Below, piece by piece: positions 24,447 through 33,276 of a stretch of 64,000 nucleotides of DNA. Origin of the DNA: Ruminococcus sp. UBA1409 (lineage in GTDB: Bacteria; Bacillota; Clostridia; Oscillospirales; Ruminococcaceae). The stretch is taken from positions 62,001-126,000 of the forward strand of contig DBPX01000005.1 of assembly GCA_002305045.1 (NCBI GenBank), given 5' to 3'. The translations under genes and the position numbers were made by a program. The notes under the pieces are model-generated. The model did no database searches and was not told the origin of the DNA. It saw only the letters and a program-made list of their open reading frames with translations. Positions within the stretch are counted from its first letter, which is position 1; each line of letters begins with the position of its first letter.

Positions 24447-24659
24447 ATGACGCTGAAGGACGCTGTGAGCGGCAGGGAGTATATTATAACGGATATAAAA
24501 ACCGACGATGATGAGCTAAACGCCTTTTTGTTCTCGCTTGGGCTGTATGTAGGCGAGGCTGTAACCGTAGTGGCTCACCGCAGGGGGAGCTGTACTGTCG
24601 CCGTGAAGGACGGCAGGTACAGCATAGATTCTCAGCTTGCGGAGGCTATAGCAATCTAG
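24447..24659 (+). CDS. feoA: FeoA domain protein
   Basis: 70 residues forming one SH3-like FeoA domain (REYIITDIKTDDDELNAFLFSLGLYVGEAVTVVAHRRGSCTVAV shortened in sense). FeoA assists the FeoB ferrous-iron channel. The ribosome site is weak (GGTGGT). It lies downstream of two metal-responsive operators and 160 nt before feoB, with a third operator between them. Confidence 0.85.
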   Translation: MTLKDAVSGREYIITDIKTDDDELNAFLFSLGLYVGEAVTVVAHRRGSCTVAVKDGRYSIDSQLAEAIAI

Positions 24660-24714
24660 CGGCGCATCCCGGCAGAATACCGCTTGGTTTGATGTCGGGA
24701 GTTTTCTTTGGAGC

Positions 24715-24736
24715 TTAGTTAGCCTATGCTAACTAA
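24715..24736. promoter_or_regulatory. DtxR/IdeR-like operator 3, between feoA and feoB
   Basis: TTAGTTAGC-CTAT-GCTAACTAA is a 22-bp site with perfect 9-bp arms and the same 6-4-6 core as the other two. It is the most symmetric of the three. A weak promoter (TTGCCT at 24763, TAAAAT at 24786) follows. Confidence 0.75.
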
Positions 24737-24819
24737 AAGCTTCAGTCAGGATATTTTACGGGTTGCCTAGACCCTTAAAATGTATTAAAATAAAATAAGG
24801 CGAAACAGGAGGAAGCATT

Positions 24820-26820
24820 ATGAGAATCGCTTTTGCGGGAAATCCTAACTCTGGCAAAACAACGATGTACAACGCTCTTACCGGGCGGAACGAAAAGGTG
24901 GGAAACTGGGCGGGAGTCACCGTCAGCAGTAAGGAGCACGGGGTGAGGTCCAAATATTCGGGAGGCTTAAAGATTACTGCTGTGGACCTTCCCGGAGCCT
25001 ATTCGATGTCTCCCTTTACCGGGGAGGAGAGCATAACAAGCTCTTATGTCAAAAACGAAAGCCCTGATGTTATAATTAACATCGTGGACGCCACAAATTT
25101 GGGAAGGAGCCTTTTCTTCACCACTCAGCTTCTGGAGCTGGGGATCCCGGTGGTCGTGGCGTTGAACAAGTGCGACCTCAACCGCAAAAACGGCACCGAA
25201 ATCGACACGGCGGAGCTTGAAAAAAGGCTTCTTTGCCCGGTTGTAGAGACTGTCTCCACCTCGGGAGAGGGTCTTGCCGAGATTATCGGCACTGCGTCAG
25301 GACTTCTTGGGATGGGTCAAAGGGCGGCTTATTCCGAGGAGGGATTAAAGTCCTCCGGCAGCTGTCAGGAGGAGCTTGACCGCAGAAGGTTCGAGTTTGT
25401 AAACGGCATAGTTTCCGCCGTAGAGAAAAGGACGGTGCTCACCCGGGAGAAAAACCTCGGCGATAAAATCGACGCTGTTCTTACAAACAAATGGCTCGGC
25501 ATACCGATTTTCGCCGTGGTGATGTTTTTTGTATTCCACATCTCTCAGGCTGAGGGTCCGCTCGGGCTTGGAAAGTGGCTGGAGGGACTCCTAGCCGGTG
25601 GGATAGACGCCTTCCAGGGCTATATCGCCGGTCTGATGGAAAGCTCAAGTCCGCTTTTGCAGGCGATAGTCGTCGACGGCATAATAGGCGGAGTCAGTGC
25701 GGTAATGGGCTTCCTGCCGCTTGTAATGGTGATGTATTTCCTGATTTCGCTTTTGGAGGACTGCGGCTATATGTCGAGAGCGGCTGTGGTTTTAGACCCG
25801 ATATTCAAAAAGGTCGGGCTGTCCGGCAGGTCGGTGATACCCTTTGTCATAACGGTTGGCTGTGCCGTCCCCGGAATCATGGCGAGCAGGACGATAAGAA
25901 GCGAGCGTGAGAGAAGGGCTACTGCGATGCTTGCCCCCTTCATGCCCTGCGGAGCAAAGATACCCGTCATAGCGCTTTTTGCCGGAGCCTTCTTTGACAA
26001 CGCCGGCTGGGTCAGCGCACTTATGTACTTTGCCGGAATCGCACTTATATTTGTAGGAGCGCTTCTTATCAACCTCATAACCGGCTACAGAGCAAGAAAG
26101 TCCTATTTCATAATCGAGCTTCCTCAGTACAAGCTGCCCTCGCTGATAGGAGCCTTTAAGTCGATGTGTCAAAGGGGCTGGTCCTACATAGCAAAGGCGG
26201 CGACGATAATCCTTCTTTGCAACATGGCGGTCCAGCTTATGCAGAGCTTTACCTGGAGCTTTAGCATTGCGGAGTCGGCAGACAGCTCGATACTGGCCTC
26301 GATAGCTACTCCCTTTGCCTACATTTTAGCTCCTGTGGTAGGCGTTGTCTCCTGGCAGCTTGCGGCTGCCGCAGTCACCGGCTTTATAGCCAAGGAGAAT
26401 GTCGTCGGGACGCTTGCTGTATGCTTTGCGGGGCTTGAAAGCCTAATAGACGCCGACGAGCTTGTCCTTATGGAGGGAGCGGGAGCAGAGGTTGCCGTTG
26501 TTATGGGACTCACCAAGGCGGCGGCGTTGGCGTACCTTATGTTCAATCTTTACACTCCGCCCTGCTTTGCGGCTATAGGAGCCATGAACTCCGAGATGAA
26601 GAGCGCAAAATGGCTCTGGGGCGGAATAGGACTCCAGCTTGGAGTCGGCTACACGGTTGCATATTTTGTCTACACAATAGGGACATTACTGTCAGGCGGA
26701 GGGCTTAACCCTGCCATGGCAGCCGGAGGGCTTTTCGTAGTGATACTCTTTATTGCGGTGACGGCGGGAATTGCAATAAGGTCAAGGCGTGCCGGCGCCG
26801 AGGAAAGGGCGGCGGCATAG
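24820..26820 (+). CDS. feoB: Ferrous iron transport protein B
   Basis: 666 residues. The N-terminal G domain has AGNPNSGKTT (G1), GNWAGVTV (G2), DLPGAYS (G3) and ALNKCDL (G4); a helical regulatory segment follows to about 220. The membrane part has two Gate motifs (CGYMSRAAVVLD; FMPCGAKIPV) and SYIAKAATIIL. It is a GTP-dependent Fe(II) transporter of the cytoplasmic membrane. It is somewhat short for the family. The ribosome site is ACAGGAGGAAGC. Downstream is the FeoB-associated small protein. Confidence 0.95.
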   Translation: MRIAFAGNPNSGKTTMYNALTGRNEKVGNWAGVTVSSKEHGVRSKYSGGLKITAVDLPGAYSMSPFTGEESITSSYVKNESPDVIINIVDATNLGRSLFFTTQLLELGIPVVVALNKCDLNRKNGTEIDTAELEKRLLCPVVETVSTSGEGLAEIIGTASGLLGMGQRAAYSEEGLKSSGSCQEELDRRRFEFVNGIVSAVEKRTVLTREKNLGDKIDAVLTNKWLGIPIFAVVMFFVFHISQAEGPLGLGKWLEGLLAGGIDAFQGYIAGLMESSSPLLQAIVVDGIIGGVSAVMGFLPLVMVMYFLISLLEDCGYMSRAAVVLDPIFKKVGLSGRSVIPFVITVGCAVPGIMASRTIRSERERRATAMLAPFMPCGAKIPVIALFAGAFFDNAGWVSALMYFAGIALIFVGALLINLITGYRARKSYFIIELPQYKLPSLIGAFKSMCQRGWSYIAKAATIILLCNMAVQLMQSFTWSFSIAESADSSILASIATPFAYILAPVVGVVSWQLAAAAVTGFIAKENVVGTLAVCFAGLESLIDADELVLMEGAGAEVAVVMGLTKAAALAYLMFNLYTPPCFAAIGAMNSEMKSAKWLWGGIGLQLGVGYTVAYFVYTIGTLLSGGGLNPAMAAGGLFVVILFIAVTAGIAIRSRRAGAEERAAA

Positions 26821-26864
26821 AGAATAACTCTGGCAAGAATCTAAGATTAAACCGGGAGGACGGC

Positions 26865-27029
26865 ATGACAGACATTATCATCATTTTGGTTTTACTGGCG
26901 ATAGTAGCGGGAATAGTTTACTATCTTGTCCGTGAGAAGAAAAAGGGAAGGGGCTGCACAGGCTGTCCGTACTCCGGGCAGTGCCACGGTGGCTGCGGCG
27001 CAGCCAAAAAGCCCTCCCCCAAAAAATAA
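26865..27029 (+). CDS. FeoB-associated Cys-rich membrane protein
   Basis: 54 residues: one N-terminal membrane helix (IIIILVLLAIVAGIVYYLV), a basic stretch and the cluster CTGCPYSGQCHGGC. This is the small FeoB-associated Cys-rich protein family, often called FeoC-like in Firmicutes and possibly an iron or redox partner of FeoB. The ribosome site GGGAGGA lies 5 nt upstream. It is the last gene before the operon terminator. Confidence 0.85.
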   Translation: MTDIIIILVLLAIVAGIVYYLVREKKKGRGCTGCPYSGQCHGGCGAAKKPSPKK

Positions 27030-27034
27030 AAATT

Positions 27035-27077
27035 GCTCCCGGCTTTTAAGCTAAATGCTTTGCCGGGAGCTTTTTTT
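27035..27077 (+). terminator. Terminator of the feo operon
   Basis: The stem GCTCCCGGC (27035-27043) / GCCGGGAGC (27062-27070) is followed by TTTTTTT. Confidence 0.92.
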
Positions 27078-27102
27078 CGCTGTTAAAGCTATTATAAGGG
27101 TG

Positions 27103-27327
27103 TCAGCTTTTATTATCCTCCTCACCGCTCAAAAAGTCCAGCTCCAGCGGCTTGTCGATATCCTTTGAGACATAGCCGCCGGTTTTTCTGTGCTGGCGGA
27201 CGCACTCGGTCAGAAGATACTCTATCTGAGAGTTCACCGAGCGAAAATCGTCCTCCGCCCATGCGACAAGCTCACGGTAGAGCTTTTCTGATAGCCTGAG
27301 CGGGAGCTGCTTCTTCTCGCCGCCCAT
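27103..27327 (-). CDS. Ribbon-helix-helix (Arc-type) DNA-binding protein
   Basis: 74 residues. The N-terminal strand [21 protein letters not shown] and helix [18 protein letters not shown] form a classical Arc/CopG RHH motif; the C-terminus is acidic. It lies 1 nt downstream of an SPFH gene, a pairing common in Clostridia. Two TGATATCA boxes in the operon promoter suggest autoregulation. It has been named as an antitoxin-like protein in some genomes, but no toxin is seen here. Confidence 0.75.
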   Translation of the reverse strand: MGGEKKQLPLRLSEKLYRELVAWAEDDFRSVNSQIEYLLTECVRQHRKTGGYVSKDIDKPLELDFLSGEEDNKS

Positions 27328-27328
27328 G

Positions 27329-28360
27329 TCAGTAAAGGCTTCCAGAGTTGATGACCGGCTGAGCGTCCTTGCTTCCGCAGAGGACTACTAAAAGGTTTGA
27401 GACCATTGCCGCCTTTCTCTCCTCGTCCAGCTCGACCAGACCGCCGTTGTTAAGCCTCTCAAGAGCCATCTCAACCATCCCGACGGCGCCGTCGACTATC
27501 ATCTTTCTTGCGTCTATTATGGCGGACGCCTGCTGACGCTGCAGCATCACAGCCGCTATCTCGGGAGCATAGGCAAGATAGGTTATCCTTGCCTCTATGA
27601 CCTCAAGCCCGGCGGAGCCCACACGGTTTTGAATCTCATCCCTTATCCTTGCCGCCACGACATCGCTGGAGCCTCTGAGACTGCCCTCGTCCGCTAGACC
27701 GTCTCCCGTGGTGTCGACATTGTCTGACACATCGTAAGGGTATATTTTGACAATCTCCCTGAGTGCGGCGTCGCACTGAAGGCTCAGATACTCCTTGTAG
27801 TTGTCGACATTAAATACTGCCTTGGCGGTATCTACCACCCTCCACATGACGGCGATTCCAATCTCAACGGGATTTCCAAGACAGTCGTTTATCTTCTGAC
27901 GGCTGTTGTTAAGCGTCATCACCTTTAGGGATATCTTGTTGCTTACAAGCTCTGCGGACAGCGACTGAGTGCTTAAAACGAGCTGCCCGGGTTTCTGACC
28001 GCCGACATCACCGGACTGGTTCAGCTTTGTCTTTGCGGCGGGATTAAAGGAGACGCAGAACGGATTTACAAAGTAAAAGCCGTCTGTTTTAAGAGTGCCG
28101 GCATACTTTCCAAAAAGGGTCAGCACTAAAGCCTCCTGCGGCTTGACTATCTTCAGACCCAAAAACGGTATCCAGCCGAGAACAGCCCATATCACTCCCA
28201 AAACGAATATCGGGACGCCGGGGAAATATCTTTCGGATTCCACCATCATCCCGCCGGCTACTATAAGAGCTATTGCTGCGATGTAGGCTAGAATCAGCAC
28301 AAAAAGAACTGCAAGCCCGTTCTCCTTTTTGACAATAAGCTTTTCCCTTACCTCATTCAT
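27329..28360 (-). CDS. SPFH/band 7 domain protein
   Basis: 343 residues with two N-terminal membrane helices (about 18-38 and 48-66), then an SPFH domain ([31 protein letters not shown]) and a helical tail ([38 protein letters not shown]). SPFH proteins scaffold membrane microdomains. The gene is translated just upstream of the RHH gene, forming a two-gene operon with a strong promoter and likely operator. Confidence 0.85.
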   Translation of the reverse strand: MNEVREKLIVKKENGLAVLFVLILAYIAAIALIVAGGMMVESERYFPGVPIFVLGVIWAVLGWIPFLGLKIVKPQEALVLTLFGKYAGTLKTDGFYFVNPFCVSFNPAAKTKLNQSGDVGGQKPGQLVLSTQSLSAELVSNKISLKVMTLNNSRQKINDCLGNPVEIGIAVMWRVVDTAKAVFNVDNYKEYLSLQCDAALREIVKIYPYDVSDNVDTTGDGLADEGSLRGSSDVVAARIRDEIQNRVGSAGLEVIEARITYLAYAPEIAAVMLQRQQASAIIDARKMIVDGAVGMVEMALERLNNGGLVELDEERKAAMVSNLLVVLCGSKDAQPVINSGSLY

Positions 28361-28398
28361 GATTAAATCCTGCCTTTCTAAGAAGTCGTTTTGTTTTC

Positions 28399-28437
28399 TG
28401 ATATCAATATGATATCATATTGCTCGAAGGATGTCAA
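28399..28437 (-). promoter_or_regulatory. Promoter with paired TGATATCA operator for the SPFH-RHH operon
   Basis: On the minus strand: TTGACA (28437-28432), 17-nt spacer, TATCAT (28414-28409). Two perfect 8-bp palindromes TGATATCA lie at 28399-28406 and 28410-28417, 11 bp apart, and an 18-bp palindrome spans 28405-28422 over the -10. This geometry suits an RHH autorepressor. Confidence 0.75.
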
Positions 28438-28455
28438 TACCCTTTAGAAAAAATA

Positions 28456-28484
28456 TTGCAAAAGCTCCCGATATGTGCTATAAT
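28456..28484 (+). promoter_or_regulatory. Sigma-A promoter for argS
   Basis: TTGCAA at 28456-28461, 17-nt spacer, extended -10 TGC-TATAAT ending at 28484. It is divergent from the SPFH promoter. Confidence 0.8.
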
Positions 28485-28550
28485 GGGGCGCAAAGACTCC
28501 TTCCGGGGCGGAGCCTGCCGTGAGGGAGGGCATTATTTTAGGAGGATTTT

Positions 28551-30317
28551 ATGGGAAAGCTCGAAAAACTTACGGATATACTCTCCAGGGCGGTCTCCGA
28601 GGCGTTTGCAGGCTGCGGCTACGACTATTCGCTGGGCACCGTCGTAGTGTCGGACAGGCTTGATTTGTGCCAGTTCCAGTGCAACGGCTCCTTTGCCGCC
28701 GCAAAGCTTTACAAAAAGCCGCCTCTTGCGGTCGCCGGGGAGGTCGCAGCAAGGCTTGAGAGCGACGCAAGGATAAAAAGCATAGAGGCTGTAAGACCGG
28801 GATTTATAAACATAACCCTCACCGACGAGTATCTTCTTGAATACCTTTCGGCGGTGAACAGCGACCCTAGCCTTGGCGTCCCGCAGGATGACAGCAATAA
28901 GAGCATCGTCATGGACTACGGGGGACCCAATGTCGCCAAGTCGCTTCACATCGGGCATCTTCGCTCAGCCATAATCGGAGAGGCGATAAAAAGGATTGCA
29001 AGGGCGATGGGAATCACGGTTTATTCAGATGTCCATCTTGGGAACTGGGGAACGCCTATGGGACTTGTCATAGCCGAGTACAGCGAGAGGCATCCAGAGT
29101 GGGCGTGCTTTAGGGAGGATTTTGACCCTGAAAGGGACGAGCTTCCTATCCTTGACCCCGAGGAGCTTAACGAAATATATCCCTACGCCAGCGCAAAAAG
29201 CAAGCAGGACGAGGCGTTCAAGGAGAAGGCTCACAGGATTACCTTCGAGCTTCAGAGCAGGCGTCCCGGCTACTATGCGCTATGGAAGCAGCTTGTCAGC
29301 GCCTCTGTGAGCGATGTCAAAAAAATCTTCGGCGCACTCAATGTCGACTTTGACCTTTGGTACGGCGAGAGCGACTCCGACGGTTATATCCCCGAGCTTG
29401 TAAGCATACTTGACTCCAAGGGACTTTTGCATGAGAGCGAGGGCGCACTGGTTGTCGATGTCAAAAGGGAGGACGATAAAATAACCGTCCCGCCGGTGAT
29501 AATAAAGAAGTCGGACAGCTCCAGCACCTACGCCACAACCGACCTTGCAACCATCATCCAGAGGGAGAGGGATTACCACCCGGGCAAAATCCTCTATGTC
29601 GTCGACAAGAGGCAGTCGCTCCACTTCGAGCAGGTGTTCAGATGCGCAAGAATGGCTGAGCTTGTCCCGGAGGACACCCAGCTTAGCTTCCTAGGCTTCG
29701 GGACGATGAACGGCTCAGACGGGAAGCCCTTTAAAACCCGTGACGGCGGCACCATGAAGCTGAGCGAGCTTATCAGGACGGCGACCGATGAGGCTCTTGA
29801 AAAGCTCAGGGACTCCCAGTACCTCTCCTCTGACATCGAGGAGATAGCTAGAAAAATAGGAATAGCCGCTATAAAGTTCGGGGACCTGTCCAACCAGCCC
29901 TCGAAGGACTATATATTCGATCTCGGAAAGTTTCTTTCCTTCGACGGCAAGACCGGCACCTACCTTTTATATACCGTAACAAGGATAAATTCCATCCTCT
30001 CAAGGGCGGGGATTGACAGCTTGAGCGACCTTACGCCGTCAGGAATATACTCCGACGCCGAAAGGGAGATAGTTCTTGACATTATCCTCTCCGGTGAGGC
30101 GTACCAAAAGGCGCTTTCTGACCTTGCTCCCAGCGTTCTGTGCGACTGCGCATATAATCTTGCCTCCGCCTTCTCTAGGTTCTACCACGATAACAGAATC
30201 CTCTCCGAGGAGGACGGCGAAAAGAGGACAAGCTGGCTTGCCCTCTGCCTGATAACAAGAAGGGTGCTTGTCAAGCTGCTTGAAACGCTTGGGATAGAGC
30301 CCGTCGAGCATATGTAG
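28551..30317 (+). CDS. argS: Arginyl-tRNA synthetase
   Basis: 588 residues. An ArgRS N-terminal domain precedes the class I core with the HIGH motif SLHIGHLRSAIIG near 131 and a KMSK-equivalent GKPFKTRDGG near 393; the C-terminal anticodon domain contains SRFYHDNRIL. It charges tRNA-Arg. The start ATG follows AGGAGGATTTT. It is a single gene under its own promoter. Confidence 0.95.
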   Translation: MGKLEKLTDILSRAVSEAFAGCGYDYSLGTVVVSDRLDLCQFQCNGSFAAAKLYKKPPLAVAGEVAARLESDARIKSIEAVRPGFINITLTDEYLLEYLSAVNSDPSLGVPQDDSNKSIVMDYGGPNVAKSLHIGHLRSAIIGEAIKRIARAMGITVYSDVHLGNWGTPMGLVIAEYSERHPEWACFREDFDPERDELPILDPEELNEIYPYASAKSKQDEAFKEKAHRITFELQSRRPGYYALWKQLVSASVSDVKKIFGALNVDFDLWYGESDSDGYIPELVSILDSKGLLHESEGALVVDVKREDDKITVPPVIIKKSDSSSTYATTDLATIIQRERDYHPGKILYVVDKRQSLHFEQVFRCARMAELVPEDTQLSFLGFGTMNGSDGKPFKTRDGGTMKLSELIRTATDEALEKLRDSQYLSSDIEEIARKIGIAAIKFGDLSNQPSKDYIFDLGKFLSFDGKTGTYLLYTVTRINSILSRAGIDSLSDLTPSGIYSDAEREIVLDIILSGEAYQKALSDLAPSVLCDCAYNLASAFSRFYHDNRILSEEDGEKRTSWLALCLITRRVLVKLLETLGIEPVEHM

Positions 30318-30452
30318 ACAAGAATATGTTAAAAAGCTCCGGCTTTCGGCAGGAGACGGGGCGCAAATATTTTCCGCACTTTCACCCTATTATCACAATT
30401 ACGGGGTATAATAGCGGTCAACGACTTTAATTCCAAGATGGAGATGTAAAAA

Positions 30453-31592
30453 ATGAATAAGCTTTTAAGGATAATTTCAGTTTTACTGGCTCTTGCTTTG
30501 AGCATGACGATGCTTTTCGGCTGCGGAAGCTCCGCAAATGACGACGGAACGGTCTCAGGCGATAACCAGTCCGACAACGGCGGGAGCACCGCAGACGACG
30601 GTGAGGACGAAATCGAGGCTTTGGAGCCTTCTCTTACCATAGACGGCGAGGCTGTCGATATATCCTCAAACCCCGTCATGATAAACATCGGTGGTATAGA
30701 CATCCCCTTTGACGAGTTCAGGTATGTATATATCTACTACGCCGCCTCCAGGGGAATATCCAGCGATTTGTGGGAGTCCGACCCCGACCTGTTCCCGACA
30801 TTCCTAGAGATAATAGTATCCGCCTGCAAGGAGACCTGCTACGGCGAGCTTCTTGCAAATAAGTACAACATCAGCCTCACCGACTCCGACATGGATGAGA
30901 TAGCCCTGAATCTTGCCAACGAGTCGGCTCAGTTTGAGTCGCAGGAGGAGTACGAGCAGGCTCTTAAGGATGCCGGAATCACCGAGGACCTCCTAGAAAG
31001 GCTGATTACCAAGCAGGTGCTTGGAAACAGAGCCTATTTAGAGCTTTACGGCGGCGAGAATCCCCAGCTTATCGGCTCTGACGAGGATATAAAGGCTGAT
31101 ATCAGCGAAAATTATGTAAGAGTTTACCATCTGCTTATCTCTGCCGACCATTTCTACGGCCTGGAGGGCTATGAGGACTATACCGACGAGCAGCTTGCTC
31201 AGGAGGCAAAGACTCTCGCCGAGGAGACTCTTGCAAGCATCCAGAACGGCGACGGCGATATCTACGAGCTTGCCCAGACCATAGGCGACGACCCCGGCAT
31301 GATAGACAACGAGGAGGGATACCTCTTCACCTACGGCATGATGGTAGAGCCGTTTGAGAAGGCGTCCTTTGCCCTTGGAGTCGGAGATGTAAGCGGTCTT
31401 GTCGAGACCGACTACGGCTGGCACATCATAATCCGTCTTGAGCAGGACGAATATGTAAACGAGCACTTTGAAGAGGTGAGAGAGACCTATGTAAACGACA
31501 GGTTCAACTCCGATGTCAATACGCTTTTAGCCGAGACCGAGGTCACAACGACTGAGTATTTCGATAAGCTGACCCCGGACAGCATAACCTAA
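30453..31592 (+). CDS. Parvulin-type peptidyl-prolyl isomerase lipoprotein (PrsA-like)
   Basis: 379 residues. Lipoprotein signal (LFGC, Cys near 25), an acidic low-complexity linker, a SurA_N-like helical region and a C-terminal parvulin domain (VYHLLISADHFYG...IGDDPGM...GYLFTYGMMVEPFEKASFALGVGDVSGLVETDYGWHII). It would fold secreted proteins outside the membrane, fitting a genome rich in exported enzymes. A TATAAT at about 30410 may be its -10. Confidence 0.85.
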   Translation: MNKLLRIISVLLALALSMTMLFGCGSSANDDGTVSGDNQSDNGGSTADDGEDEIEALEPSLTIDGEAVDISSNPVMINIGGIDIPFDEFRYVYIYYAASRGISSDLWESDPDLFPTFLEIIVSACKETCYGELLANKYNISLTDSDMDEIALNLANESAQFESQEEYEQALKDAGITEDLLERLITKQVLGNRAYLELYGGENPQLIGSDEDIKADISENYVRVYHLLISADHFYGLEGYEDYTDEQLAQEAKTLAEETLASIQNGDGDIYELAQTIGDDPGMIDNEEGYLFTYGMMVEPFEKASFALGVGDVSGLVETDYGWHIIIRLEQDEYVNEHFEEVRETYVNDRFNSDVNTLLAETEVTTTEYFDKLTPDSIT

Positions 31593-31652
31593 AAAAGCAG
31601 TCAGCCGCCCCCGAAAAGGGATGGCTGATATACTGTGAGGAGGGAAGCCGTG

Positions 31653-32891
31653 ATGGCAAATAAAAAAAGTCTGCTGTCTCTTATGCTGGCGGCATTGCTC
31701 CTTCTTTGCTCCTGTGCAAGGCATATCCCTGCAGCCGTCCCGGACGGCGGCATGACTACCTCCCAGGCTCTTGAGGATAATAATGTTCACAAGGACAGCG
31801 TCCCGGACTCAGAAAATCCCCCTCCCGGCAGCATAGAGCCTGACTCCGAAAATCCTCCTCCCGATAAAAAGGAGCCTGACAGCCCTCATAGGGAGGAAGG
31901 GTCCTCATATGAAGCCCATCCTGCTGCCGACGGGGATAATGGGGACGAAAAAAACACCCCTCCCGAGGCTGAATCACCTGCTTCGCAGACGCCCGAGCCT
32001 CCCGATAAGCCCCAGCCCGATACCGAACCTTTAGAGGATATAAGCGGGTTTAGTATGCCGGAGGAGTTCTTTTTAAGGCTTGACGAGCTTCTTTCGGGGT
32101 ATCTTGTGAATCCTCACTGCGAGCCGGATAAAACGCCCTGCGGCTGTCAGCCCGAGCTTGCGGTGGACAACGGGGACGGAACCGTCACTAAGGACAGGAT
32201 AGTCTCCATCTACTTTGAGGACCTTGAAACAAAGTATAGCTTCGAGATAAACCCAGGAGTGCATTATCCTGTTGCAAGCACGGTAAAAATGCCCTTTATA
32301 ACCCTGGCATATCAGATGCTGGAGGACGGCAGGCTCTCCCCTGACACCGTTTTGACCTACGAAAGAAGGCACTATTTCGGCGGGACGGGGGTCATAGTCC
32401 AGGGGGATTTCGGTCAGCAGTACACAGTAGCCCAGCTTTTGACCCTAGCCATAACAAGGAGCGACAATGTAGCCTATGAGATGCTAAAGGATGTCGTCTC
32501 GATGGATGAGATGTTTGATTCCCTCAGACAAAGAGGCGTTTCCCATCCCGAGGATTTAAGAAAGTCCAAGCAGAAAATCTGCCTGCAGTCCGCCGAAGCC
32601 TATTCGCACATCCTAAACGATTACATAGCCTCGGACGGCGAGTATGTAAGCCTTTACCGTCAGGACCTTCTCAATACCAGGCTGAGGCTCATATGCTCCA
32701 GCTATCCTGTTTTGAGAAAGTACGGCTGGACAGGCTTCTCCCTCCACGACATAGCAATCGTCGAGGCTCCCCATCCCTACATACTGATAATCCTTACAAA
32801 CCTAGACGAGGGCACAAAGCAGGACATCGGGCTGTTTGAGAGCATATCCTTGCTTGTCGAGGAGTACAGCCAGAGCCGTGGGGAAGGCTGA
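31653..32891 (+). CDS. Class A beta-lactamase-fold serine hydrolase lipoprotein
   Basis: 412 residues from ATG 31653 (GAGGAGG lies about 9 nt upstream). Lipobox LCSC, then a Pro/Glu/Asp-rich linker with an internal repeat (PDSENPPP twice). The catalytic domain has SxxK (ASTVKMPF), SDN (RSDNVAYEML) and a KxG variant (KYGWTG). It resembles PF13354 enzymes rather than a proven antibiotic-resistance enzyme; cell-wall peptide hydrolysis is equally possible. Confidence 0.75.
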   Translation: MANKKSLLSLMLAALLLLCSCARHIPAAVPDGGMTTSQALEDNNVHKDSVPDSENPPPGSIEPDSENPPPDKKEPDSPHREEGSSYEAHPAADGDNGDEKNTPPEAESPASQTPEPPDKPQPDTEPLEDISGFSMPEEFFLRLDELLSGYLVNPHCEPDKTPCGCQPELAVDNGDGTVTKDRIVSIYFEDLETKYSFEINPGVHYPVASTVKMPFITLAYQMLEDGRLSPDTVLTYERRHYFGGTGVIVQGDFGQQYTVAQLLTLAITRSDNVAYEMLKDVVSMDEMFDSLRQRGVSHPEDLRKSKQKICLQSAEAYSHILNDYIASDGEYVSLYRQDLLNTRLRLICSSYPVLRKYGWTGFSLHDIAIVEAPHPYILIILTNLDEGTKQDIGLFESISLLVEEYSQSRGEG

Positions 32892-32914
32892 CATTAAACT
32901 ATCTTGGAAATAAC

Positions 32915-32944
32915 TAAAAGCCTCGCCTTAGTGCGGGGCTTTTA
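32915..32944 (+). terminator. Terminator of the serine hydrolase gene
   Basis: The stem TAAAAGCCTCGC (32915-32926) / GCGGGGCTTTTA (32933-32944) has one wobble pair and ends in TTTTA. Confidence 0.8.
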
Positions 32945-32975
32945 GCTTGTCGAAAAGGATTTTTCGATAAACTAA

Positions 32976-32998
32976 GCCAGAGGCGCTGAACCTCTGGC
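32976..32998 (-). terminator. Hairpin that followed spoIVB before the cassette insertion
   Basis: GCCAGAGG (32976-32983) / CCTCTGGC (32991-32998). It lies just beyond the displaced spoIVB 3' end on the minus strand. There is no strong U tract. Confidence 0.5.
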
Positions 32999-33004
32999 AC
33001 ATAA

Positions 33005-33126
33005 TTACCCCGCCGCCTCGAGCATATTCTCGATAAAGATTCCATATCCTCTTGACGGGTCGCTCAAAAAGACATGGGTCACGGCTCCAACCAGCTTGCC
33101 GTTTTGAAGTATCGGGCTGCCGGACA
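33005..33126 (-). pseudogene. Displaced 3' fragment of spoIVB (122-bp direct repeat)
   Basis: These 122 bases are identical to 34354-34475, the last 40 codons and stop of the intact spoIVB gene. The fragment begins at the codons of the catalytic-Ser motif SGSP and ends exactly at the stop. It has no start and is a leftover of the original gene end, cut off by the cassette at 33127-34353. Confidence 0.9.
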
Positions 33127-33180
33127 GGAGTGATTGTCATTAGGGTCAACATTCCAATCGGCATGAGAAACCATATTCTC

Positions 33181-33209
33181 TTGACAATATCACGGTATAG
33201 TGATATTAT
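33181..33209 (+). promoter_or_regulatory. Promoter of the cassette with operator in the spacer
   Basis: TTGACA at 33181-33186, 17-nt spacer, TATTAT at 33204-33209. The palindrome AATATCAC-GGTATA-GTGATATT (33185-33206) fills the spacer, a typical repressor site. The HTH-bearing DUF2442 protein is the obvious candidate ligand. Confidence 0.8.
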
Positions 33210-33276
33210 ATTCATATAAGAGGGAGGTTGAAATCGTAGGCCGGTTTTATCAAGATTTTATGGAATTGTTATCAGA

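Noticed and set aside
28405..28422. Insertion-sequence terminal repeat
   Set aside because: The palindrome is single, sits on a promoter and has no transposase nearby; an operator explains it better.
31653..32891. Antibiotic-resistance beta-lactamase
   Set aside because: It has SxxK and SDN motifs but a variant KYG/KxG box and general PF13354 features, so a resistance call is not supported.
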